Part shown: positions 1 to 6,465 of the stretch, piece by piece
Numbering within the stretch: position 1 is the first letter of the stretch
How the letters are laid out: every line of letters begins with the position of its first letter
Assembly: GCA_900546415.1 (NCBI GenBank)
Contig: URCY01000066.1
Location: 1 to 8,795 of the forward strand
Length of the DNA stretch: 8,795 bases
Direction of reading: 5' to 3'
Source of the DNA: an uncultured Eubacteriales bacterium
GTDB taxonomy: Bacteria > Bacillota > Clostridia > Oscillospirales > Oscillospiraceae
Notes under the pieces: generated by a model
Seen by the model: the letters and a program-made list of their open reading frames with translations, nothing else
The model's database searches: none
What the model was told of the DNA's origin: nothing
Position numbers and translations under genes: made by a program

Positions 1-52
1 AGTTGGGGCAAAAGACCCGCTGAGCGCCGCAGCTGATTTATTCAGAGGTTCC

Positions 53-54
<2 letters not shown>
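1..54 (-). repeat. Partial dispersed repeat, copy A (runs off left edge)
   Basis: Read on the minus strand, this stretch begins AAGGAACCTCTGA (54-42), then has TCAGCG (23-18), TTTTG (13-9) and CCA (6-4). The sequence at 8721-8795 on the plus strand has the same blocks in the same order, with spacings that differ by only one base. The first block matches at 11 of 13 positions. It also holds the small palindrome CTGA-N5-TCAG (33-45). It begins within the ispG stop codon and continues past the window edge, so its full length is unknown. No gene is visible in these bases. I read it as the end of a multi-copy, MITE-like or structured element. The similarity was aligned by eye over only about 54 bases. 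Confidence 0.5.
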
Positions 55-1087
<1,033 letters not shown>

Positions 1088-1091
1088 ATTC

Positions 1092-1098
1092 GCCTCTA
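1092..1098 (-). promoter_or_regulatory. ispG ribosome binding site fused to the rseP stop
   Basis: On the minus strand the sequence reads TAGAGGCGAATATG. TAG ends rseP, AGAGGCG is the Shine-Dalgarno sequence, and ATG starts ispG. The fusion supports translational coupling and this start for ispG. Confidence 0.7.
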
Positions 1099-2145
1099 AA
1101 ACAGTTTGATAACGTCCTGCACGGCGATGAACGCCATCAGCGCCAGCAGCAGGATCATGAAGCCCGCATGCAGATAGCCCTCGATCTTCGGATTGAGCTT
1201 TCTGCGGATGATTTTTTCAATGACGTAGCTCAGCAGCATACACACCACGCGGCCGCCGTCGAGCGCGGGGATCGGCAGCAGGTTCATGACCGCCAGATTG
1301 ACCGCAATCAGCGCAAACAGATAGACCACATTCGCGATGCCGTCACCGATGCTCTCGGCCGCGCTTCCCTGTTCGCTCACGACCGCGACGATGCCGACCG
1401 GGCCGGAAAGATCCTTCATGCTGGCTCTGCCGCCCACAAGATCCTGCAGAGACAGACGCACCAGACGCACAAAGTCGCGGCAGCTGTTCCACGAATACGA
1501 GATCACGCCGCCGACGGTTTTGTCTTGGTATTCCACGTTGAAGCCGTAGCGCAGGTCGTCCGCGTCTCCGTAGTCGCGCGCCATGGGCACGTCGTGCAGC
1601 GCAACCTTCTCACCGTCGCGAATGACGACCAGCTCCTGTTTGCCGCTCGTGTTGCGGTCGAGCAGCATGGTGATGTCCTGTTGGACGTAAACGCGCTCGC
1701 CGTTGACGGAATAGATCTCGTCTCCAGCCTGAAGCTGGCCGGCAAACGGGCGCTCCGGCTGGATGCTTGCAACGGTTCTCGTGGGCACGATCTCGAACGC
1801 GAAGCCGACGAGCAGGAGCATCAGCACGAAGCCCGCCAGCAGGTTCATCGCCGCGCCGGCGATCAGGATGATGAAGCGCTTCCAGATCGCCGCATTCGTG
1901 AACGAGCGCGGATCGTCGCTGTCGCCGTCCTCGCCCTCCATGGCGCAGTAGCCGCCGATGGGGATGCAGCGCAGGGCATAGAGCGTCTCGCCCTTCTGTT
2001 TTTTCCAGATCGCCGGGCCCATGAACATTGAAAATTCGTTCACGCGCACGCCGAAGAGCTTCGCCGTGATGAAATGGCCGAACTCATGCACAAAGATCAG
2101 CAGGCCGAAGAGCAGAATTGCCAGAACGATATAAAAAACGATCAT
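1096..2145 (-). CDS. rseP: RIP metalloprotease RseP (site-2 protease, M50)
   Basis: This is a zinc protease that cuts transmembrane helices inside the cytoplasmic membrane. In other bacteria the family releases sigma factors from anti-sigma proteins and clears signal-peptide remnants; the substrate here is not visible. The protein has 349 residues. Helix 1 carries the catalytic HEFGH (20-24). A second membrane segment spans about 91-118. One PDZ-like domain follows at about 122-190, and G-P-V-G-I occurs at 248-252. The second metal-binding motif, NLLPIPALDGG (288-298, metal-binding Asp296), sits in the third helix, and a final helix spans about 326-345. One PDZ domain and a length near 350 suit the shorter Firmicutes forms; E. 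coli RseP is longer with two PDZ domains. It starts 9 bases after the dxr stop. Its operon position among envelope-lipid genes is typical of bacteria. Confidence 0.95.
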   Translation of the reverse strand: MIVFYIVLAILLFGLLIFVHEFGHFITAKLFGVRVNEFSMFMGPAIWKKQKGETLYALRCIPIGGYCAMEGEDGDSDDPRSFTNAAIWKRFIILIAGAAMNLLAGFVLMLLLVGFAFEIVPTRTVASIQPERPFAGQLQAGDEIYSVNGERVYVQQDITMLLDRNTSGKQELVVIRDGEKVALHDVPMARDYGDADDLRYGFNVEYQDKTVGGVISYSWNSCRDFVRLVRLSLQDLVGGRASMKDLSGPVGIVAVVSEQGSAAESIGDGIANVVYLFALIAVNLAVMNLLPIPALDGGRVVCMLLSYVIEKIIRRKLNPKIEGYLHAGFMILLLALMAFIAVQDVIKLF

Positions 2146-2149
2146 AGAT

Positions 2150-2157
2150 TCACCTCA
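2150..2157 (-). promoter_or_regulatory. rseP ribosome binding site overlapping the dxr stop
   Basis: Minus strand TGAGGTGA: the TGA stop of dxr is the first three bases of the Shine-Dalgarno sequence, with the rseP ATG four bases beyond. This fits the chosen start and suggests coupled translation. Confidence 0.7.
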
Positions 2158-3300
2158 GAATTCCGCGAGCACCACGTTTCGCGCGGCGGCGTCCGCCGCG
2201 AGCAGCGCTTCGAGATCCGGCCGCGCAACAAAGTCGACGGCGTCCGTCGCCCTGCGCACGAGCCGCGCAATGTCATAAAAGCCGATGCGGTCTTGAAGGA
2301 ACAGCGCAACGGCGGCCTCGTTCGCGCCGTTCATAGCCGCGCAGACGTTTCCGCCGCGTTCGGCGGCCTCCTCGGCAAGCGCAAGGCATGGGAACGCCTC
2401 GCGGTCGGGGCGGTCGAAGGTCAGCGCGCCGCAGGTCAGAAGATCGAGCGGCGGCGCGGGGTTTTCCGCGCGGTAAGGATAGGTCATGGCAAGACGGATC
2501 GGAATGCGCATATCCGGCACGCCGAGCTGCGCCAGCACCGCGCCGTCGCGGAACTCCACGAGCGAATGCACGATGCTCTGCCGGTGAATGACCACGTCCA
2601 CCTGCGACAGCGGCAGGTCATACAGCCGCATGGCCTCGATGACCTCGAGTCCCTTGTTCATCAGCGTGGCGCAGTCGACCGTGATCTTCGCGCCCATGCG
2701 CCAGTTCGGGTGCCTGAGCGCGTCGGCCTTGGTCACGCCGTGCAGCTCCTCCGGCTTTTTGCCAAAGAAGGGGCCGCCCGAGCAGGTCAGGATCAGACGG
2801 CGGATCTCCTCCTTGCCGTGCGCGCCCATCAAGCACTGAAAAATGGCCGAGTGCTCGGAGTCCACCGGGATGATCTCCGCCCCGGAGGCACGCGCCGCCG
2901 CCATGACCAGCTCTCCGGCGCAGACGAGCGTTTCTTTGTTGGCAAGCGCGATGCGCTTTTTCTTGGCGATCGCGGCCAGCGTCGGCCTGAGGCCGACCAT
3001 GCCGACCACGGCCGTCACGACGGTGTCGGTCTCGTCCAGCTCGGCGGCCTCGATCAGGCCGTCCATGCCGGAACGCACGCGGATCGGCAGATCGGCGATG
3101 CGCGCACACAGCGCGTCGGCCGCCTGCTCCGTCGCCATCACGGCCAGAGACGGCCGGAATTTGCGGCACTGCTCGGCCATGCGCTCGACGTTGCTCCCGG
3201 CCGTGAGCGCCGCCACGCGGACGGAGAGCTGCTCGGCGACCTCAAGGGTCTGGCGGCCGATCGAGCCGGTGCTTCCGAGGATCGATAAGCTCTGCGTCAT
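2155..3300 (-). CDS. dxr: 1-deoxy-D-xylulose-5-phosphate reductoisomerase
   Basis: This enzyme makes the first committed step of the MEP pathway: NADPH-dependent rearrangement and reduction of DXP to MEP. From the ATG at 3300 the protein has 381 residues, normal for the family. It shows the NADPH loop GSTGSIG (9-15), NKE (121-123), the metal ligands in PVDSEH (Asp147, Glu149), SGGPF (174-178, phosphate-binding Ser174), and ATLMNKGLE (211-219, with Asn215, Lys216 and metal ligand Glu219). The residue equivalent to E. coli Ser222 is Cys210, in V-D-C-A-T. An in-frame TTG at 3315 would add five residues and overlap cdsA by 11 bases. I prefer the ATG because MTQSLSILGSTGSIG matches the normal family start. 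No strong Shine-Dalgarno sequence precedes the ATG, so translation probably depends on coupling to cdsA, which ends four bases upstream. Confidence 0.96.
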   Translation of the reverse strand: MTQSLSILGSTGSIGRQTLEVAEQLSVRVAALTAGSNVERMAEQCRKFRPSLAVMATEQAADALCARIADLPIRVRSGMDGLIEAAELDETDTVVTAVVGMVGLRPTLAAIAKKKRIALANKETLVCAGELVMAAARASGAEIIPVDSEHSAIFQCLMGAHGKEEIRRLILTCSGGPFFGKKPEELHGVTKADALRHPNWRMGAKITVDCATLMNKGLEVIEAMRLYDLPLSQVDVVIHRQSIVHSLVEFRDGAVLAQLGVPDMRIPIRLAMTYPYRAENPAPPLDLLTCGALTFDRPDREAFPCLALAEEAAERGGNVCAAMNGANEAAVALFLQDRIGFYDIARLVRRATDAVDFVARPDLEALLAADAAARNVVLAEF

Positions 3301-3304
3301 GGGC

Positions 3305-4150
3305 TTACACCGCAAACGGCAGCAGCAGCACCAGCAGCTCCGTCAGCGGAGCGACGAGCATGGTGCTGTCAAAGCGGTCAAGGATGCCGCCGTGGCCGGG
3401 GATCAGGTTGCCGTAGTCCTTGAGCTTGACCTGACGCTTCACGACCGAGAGCGTCAGGTCGCCGACGACGGACGCCGCCGCGCCGAGGACGCCGTAGATC
3501 GGCGCCGTCCAATAACGCACGGTCACGCCGCAGAATTTCGAGATCAGGAAGAGATAGAGCAGCATAAAAGCGATGTTGCAAATCACGCCGCCGATCACGC
3601 CCTCCCACGTCTTTTTCGGGCTGACGACGGGCGCAAGCTTATGCTTTCCGCAGGCTCTGCCGACGAAATACGCGCCGGAATCGGCGATCATCGACAGCAG
3701 GAACACCGTCAGCGTCAGGTACGGGAAGGCATGGCCGGCGTCCATGCAGCGCAGGCGCGCCAGCGAGGCGATCAGAATCGGATAGATCACGCCGCTGAAC
3801 ACGGCCGCAAAAAGCGACGTGAACGACAGCGCCGTGTGCGCGGCCAGCAGCTCGCAGAACAGCGCGACGAAGAACACAAACAGCCCCGCCAGCGCAGCAA
3901 GCCACGCCTTCTCGCCCGTGAGCCGTCCGCTCTGCATCGCCCACGACCACAGAACGGTCGCCACGGCCATGAGCACGGTGTAGCACAGGATGCGCTTGTG
4001 CTTCAGGATGCCGGTGCGCCAGAGCATTTCGTATGCGCCGATCGCACAGGCGGCGGCAAAAAGGATCGCCGTCGCGACCGGCGGCAGGAACAGAATGATC
4101 GCAAGCAGCAGCGGCAGGCCGACCGCCGCTGCCAGAATTCTCGTCAGCAT
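3305..4150 (-). CDS. cdsA: Phosphatidate cytidylyltransferase (CDP-diacylglycerol synthase)
   Basis: This integral membrane enzyme condenses CTP with phosphatidic acid to give CDP-diacylglycerol, the precursor of phosphatidylglycerol, cardiolipin and other phospholipids. The protein has 281 residues and roughly eight hydrophobic segments, starting at about 7-35. The C-terminal CDP-alcohol-type signature is complete between 235 and 261: Ser235, Lys238-Arg239, Lys244-Asp245, PGHGG (251-255) and Asp258-Arg259-x-Asp261. The preceding conserved SPKKTWEG box lies at 177-184. It starts three bases after uppS, and its Shine-Dalgarno sequence (GGAGGTG, 4162-4168) lies inside the last uppS codons. The uppS-cdsA pairing is conserved widely in bacteria, linking lipid carrier and phospholipid supply. 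Confidence 0.96.
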   Translation of the reverse strand: MLTRILAAAVGLPLLLAIILFLPPVATAILFAAACAIGAYEMLWRTGILKHKRILCYTVLMAVATVLWSWAMQSGRLTGEKAWLAALAGLFVFFVALFCELLAAHTALSFTSLFAAVFSGVIYPILIASLARLRCMDAGHAFPYLTLTVFLLSMIADSGAYFVGRACGKHKLAPVVSPKKTWEGVIGGVICNIAFMLLYLFLISKFCGVTVRYWTAPIYGVLGAAASVVGDLTLSVVKRQVKLKDYGNLIPGHGGILDRFDSTMLVAPLTELLVLLLPFAV

Positions 4151-4153
4151 GGG

Positions 4154-4888
4154 TTATTTTGCACCTCCAAAGCGGCGGTTGCGGTGGTTGAACGCGTCAA
4201 TCGCCAGATCAAGCTCCTTCGGGCCGAAGTCCGGCCAGAGGACATCGGTAAAATAATATTCGGCATAGGCCGACTGCCATAACAGAAAATTGGAAATTCT
4301 CAGCTCGCCGCCCGGGCGGATGACCAGCTCCGGGTCGGGGATGCCCGCGGAATACATCAGCTCAGAGAACCGCTGCTCCGTCAGCTCCTCGGGCTTGGCC
4401 TCACCCGCCGCACATTGCGCGGCAAAGCGCTGCGCCGCGCGCAAAATTTCGGCGCGGCCGCCGTAATTCAGGCAGAAATTCACCTGAACGCCCTCATATT
4501 TGGACGAACGCTCGGCCGCGATGCGTGCCTCCTCCCGAAGCTCCGGCGACAGGCGGCTCAGGTCGCCGAAGAAGCGGAAGCGCACACGGTTCTTGTCCAT
4601 ATCGGCAATCGCCTCGCGCAGATAGCGCTCCAGCAGCTCCATGATGGCGCCGACCTCCTCGTCTGAGCGTTTCCAGTTCTCGGTGGAGAAGGCATAGACC
4701 GTCAGATAGCTCAGGCCGATGGATTTGGCGTAGTTTGCGATCGTGCGGAAGGCCTCCGCGCCGACCTTGTGCCCAGCCTGACGCGGCAGACCGCGCCGCT
4801 TTGCCCAGCGGCCGTTGCCGTCCATGACGATGGCAATATGCGTCGGGATCACGCGCGGCGCGGCGGTTTTCTTCTTGCGAAACAGCAT
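4154..4888 (-). CDS. uppS: Isoprenyl transferase (undecaprenyl diphosphate synthase)
   Basis: This cis-prenyltransferase adds IPP units to farnesyl diphosphate to form C55 undecaprenyl diphosphate, the lipid carrier for peptidoglycan and other wall polymers. It works in the cytoplasm at the membrane face. The protein has 244 residues, typical for UppS. It shows VMDGNGRWAK (21-30, catalytic Asp23), His40, the STENW box (68-72), NYGGR (141-145) and PDPELVIRPGGE (184-195) followed by LRISNFLLWQ. The arginines and serine that bind the IPP diphosphate (Arg191, Arg197, Ser199) are present. IRPGGE in place of the commoner IRTSGE is, from memory, also seen in other Clostridia. The start follows AAGGAGAA (4892-4899) at good spacing. 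It is separated from frr by 89 bases containing a large stem-loop, the only long gap in the operon. Confidence 0.96.
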   Translation of the reverse strand: MLFRKKKTAAPRVIPTHIAIVMDGNGRWAKRRGLPRQAGHKVGAEAFRTIANYAKSIGLSYLTVYAFSTENWKRSDEEVGAIMELLERYLREAIADMDKNRVRFRFFGDLSRLSPELREEARIAAERSSKYEGVQVNFCLNYGGRAEILRAAQRFAAQCAAGEAKPEELTEQRFSELMYSAGIPDPELVIRPGGELRISNFLLWQSAYAEYYFTDVLWPDFGPKELDLAIDAFNHRNRRFGGAK

Positions 4889-4915
4889 AGGTTCTCCTTA
4901 GAATCAACACAAAAT

Positions 4916-4967
4916 GAATGCCATTCGGCGCAGGGCTGCAAAGCGCCCCGCGCACGGAATGACATTC
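4916..4967 (-). promoter_or_regulatory. Large intercistronic stem-loop between frr and uppS
   Basis: An outer 11-bp stem (GAATGTCATTC, 4967-4957 on the minus strand, with GAATGGCATTC, 4926-4916; one G-U pair) encloses a 9-bp inner stem (GCGCGGGGC, 4953-4945, with GCCCTGCGC, 4936-4928; one G-U pair). The loop has 8 bases. The two stems are separated by a small unequal internal loop (three bases against one). The transcript continues AUUUUGUGUUG, a weak U-rich stretch but not a true terminator tail. It lies 10 bases after the frr stop and 27 before the uppS start. Possible roles are partial termination, mRNA end protection or a processing site, or it may be an inserted palindromic repeat. The structure is visible; the role is inferred. 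Confidence 0.65.
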
Positions 4968-4977
4968 GTTCGACGGA

Positions 4978-5532
4978 TCAGATCTCCATCAGTTCCTTTT
5001 CCTTGACGGCGCAGGCGTCGTCGACCTTCTTGATATACTTATCGGTCAGCTCCTGAAGATCCTTCTCGGCCTTTTTCTGGTCGTCCTCGGTGATCTCGGA
5101 GTCCTTTTTAAGCTTTTTGATATAGTCCATGGCATCGCGGCGGATGTTGCGGACGGCGACCTTGCCCTCCTCGCCGTATTTCTTGACCTGCTTGACCAGC
5201 TCGCGGCGGCGCTCCTCGGTGAGCTGCGGGAAGACCAGACGGATCACGCGGCCGTCGTTCTGCGGATTGATGCCCAGCTCGGAGGTCTGGATGGCCTTTT
5301 CGATCTTCTTGAGCAGCGAGCCGTCCCACGGCTGGATGACCAGCGTGCGGGCGTCCGGCGAGGAGATCGAGCCGACCTGACCGACCGGCGTCTCAACGCC
5401 GTAATATTCCACGGTGATGCGGTCGAGCACGCGTGCATTGGCGCGTCCGGCGCGGATCGCACCGAAATTCTCCTGAAGAACCTCCAGGGTCTTGTCCATC
5501 TTGCGGTTAAATTCCTTGAAATCTACTGACAT
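4978..5532 (-). CDS. frr: Ribosome recycling factor
   Basis: This factor, with EF-G, splits the post-termination ribosome so that subunits can be reused. The protein has 184 residues, one short of the E. coli length. It has the expected layout: a long N-terminal helix carrying IRAGRANARVLDRI (26-39), a middle beta domain with VETPVGQVGSISSPDARTL (46-64), and C-terminal helices with TEERRRELVK (105-114) and the very conserved RNIRRDA (128-134), including Arg132. Charged, lysine-rich helices at about 104-184 complete the three-helix bundle. It starts 12 bases after pyrH with a near-consensus Shine-Dalgarno sequence. The pyrH-frr order is one of the most conserved in bacteria. Confidence 0.98.
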   Translation of the reverse strand: MSVDFKEFNRKMDKTLEVLQENFGAIRAGRANARVLDRITVEYYGVETPVGQVGSISSPDARTLVIQPWDGSLLKKIEKAIQTSELGINPQNDGRVIRLVFPQLTEERRRELVKQVKKYGEEGKVAVRNIRRDAMDYIKKLKKDSEITEDDQKKAEKDLQELTDKYIKKVDDACAVKEKELMEI

Positions 5533-5538
5533 GGTGCG

Positions 5539-5547
5539 TCCTCCTTA
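5539..5547 (-). promoter_or_regulatory. frr ribosome binding site embedded in the pyrH stop
   Basis: Minus strand TAAGGAGGA: the pyrH stop TAA runs straight into a near-perfect anti-16S match, six bases before the frr ATG. It is the strongest Shine-Dalgarno sequence in the operon, as expected for an abundant translation factor. Confidence 0.8.
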
Positions 5548-6267
5548 TTGTTGTTCGGAAACGACGGTTCCGATTTTTTCTCCCATCACGACCCGGTAGA
5601 TATTTTCCGGATCCTTGAGCGCAAACAGAATGATCGGGATATGATTATCCATCGAGAGGCTGGTCGCGGTGCTGTCCATGACCATCAGGTGCCGCGCGAG
5701 CACCTCCTCATAGGTGATCTCGTCAAATTTCTCCGCTGCCGGATTCTTCGCCGGGTCGTCGGAATAGACGCCGTCGATGTTCTTGGCCAGCAGGATGGCG
5801 TCGGCGTTGATCTCGGCAGCGCGCAGGACAGCGCCGGTGTCGGTGGAGAAGAAGGGATTGCCCGTGCCGCAGCCGAAAATGACCACGCGCCCCTTCTCCA
5901 GATGACGGATCGCCCTGCTGCGGATGTACGGCTCGGCGATGCGGTTCATCTCGATTGCGGTCTGCACACGCACATCCACGCCGCGCTGCTCAAAGCTGTC
6001 GGCCAGCGCCAGGCAGTTGATGACCGTGGCGAGCATACCCATATGGTCTGCGCGGGTGCGCTCCATCCGGTCGCCGCCGTCCTTCATGCCGCGCCAGAAA
6101 TTGCCGCCGCCAACGACGATGCCGACCTGCACCCCCGCCTCGACGCATTGCTTCACAACGTCGCAGACGCTGCCGATCACATCAAAATTCAGTCCGCGAT
6201 GCGCGTCGCCGGCCAGCGCCTCGCCGCTGATCTTCAGAAGTACCCGACGATACTTCGGCTCGTTCAT
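5545..6267 (-). CDS. pyrH: UMP kinase (uridylate kinase)
   Basis: This enzyme phosphorylates UMP to UDP in pyrimidine nucleotide synthesis. It belongs to the amino-acid-kinase fold, not the eukaryotic type, and family members are hexamers regulated by GTP and UTP. The protein has 240 residues, the standard length. Visible motifs are LLKISGEAL (10-18, Lys12), VVGGGNFWRG (51-60), RADHMGMLATVIN (72-84, Asp74), AEPYIRSRAIRHLEKGRVV (111-129), GTGNPFFSTDT (134-144), DGVYSDDP (165-172) and VMDSTA (196-201). It heads the operon under its own promoter, with a Shine-Dalgarno sequence ending nine bases from the ATG. In most Firmicutes pyrH follows rpsB-tsf, but here the next gene upstream is the divergent glnS. 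Confidence 0.98.
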   Translation of the reverse strand: MNEPKYRRVLLKISGEALAGDAHRGLNFDVIGSVCDVVKQCVEAGVQVGIVVGGGNFWRGMKDGGDRMERTRADHMGMLATVINCLALADSFEQRGVDVRVQTAIEMNRIAEPYIRSRAIRHLEKGRVVIFGCGTGNPFFSTDTGAVLRAAEINADAILLAKNIDGVYSDDPAKNPAAEKFDEITYEEVLARHLMVMDSTATSLSMDNHIPIILFALKDPENIYRVVMGEKIGTVVSEQQ

Positions 6268-6273
6268 GGGGAA

Positions 6274-6283
6274 CCACTCCTTT
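6274..6283 (-). promoter_or_regulatory. pyrH ribosome binding site
   Basis: Minus strand AAAGGAGTGG, with the AGGAG core nine bases before the ATG. It supports the start at 6267. Confidence 0.75.
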
Positions 6284-6303
6284 GTATCGATTTGTGTGCT
6301 TCT

Positions 6304-6332
6304 ATTCTATTATATTTTTTGCCGCTTGACAA
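6304..6332 (-). promoter_or_regulatory. Promoter of the pyrH-ispG operon
   Basis: On the minus strand, TTGTCA (6332-6327) and TAGAAT (6309-6304) are separated by 17 bases, each one mismatch from the sigma-A consensus. An overlapping alternative is TTGGTT (6336-6331) with a perfect TATAAT (6314-6309) at a 16-base spacing. Either gives a leader of roughly 30-35 bases before pyrH, too short for a riboswitch or attenuator. Which pair is used cannot be told from sequence alone. Confidence 0.75.
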
Positions 6333-6402
6333 CCAAAATTTCTGAATTTCACGGATTGTTTTCAAATTTCTCTGCGTGAATGCAAGAATTTTCACAAACC
6401 CG

Positions 6403-6431
6403 TTGCGAAATCCGGCAAGTTGTTATATAAT
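6403..6431 (+). promoter_or_regulatory. glnS promoter
   Basis: TTGCGA (6403-6408) and a perfect TATAAT (6426-6431) are separated by exactly 17 bases, a good sigma-A promoter. Transcription should begin near 6438, giving a leader of about 28 bases. That leaves no room for a T-box or other leader riboswitch. The -35 boxes of this promoter and the pyrH promoter are about 70 bases apart, back to back. Confidence 0.8.
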
Positions 6432-6451
6432 ATGAGGGATTATTTTTACTG

Positions 6452-6457
6452 AGAGGA
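6452..6457 (+). promoter_or_regulatory. glnS ribosome binding site
   Basis: AGAGGA, eight bases before the ATG at 6466, is the only Shine-Dalgarno-like sequence upstream of glnS and fixes the start. Confidence 0.7.
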
Positions 6458-6465
6458 ACATCGTC

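Noticed and set aside
2074..3288. A 404-codon open frame on the plus strand opposite dxr
   Set aside because: Its translation is rich in Arg, His, Gln and Asp without recognisable motifs, as expected for the complement of a GC-rich gene. The dxr frame is certain.
2843..4282. A 479-codon open frame on the plus strand opposite dxr, cdsA and uppS
   Set aside because: It spans three real genes in antisense, has no domain and no ribosome binding site, and its composition is that of a shadow frame.
6432..6465. A T-box or other riboswitch before glnS
   Set aside because: The promoter lies only about 35 bases upstream of the start, leaving no space for a leader structure.
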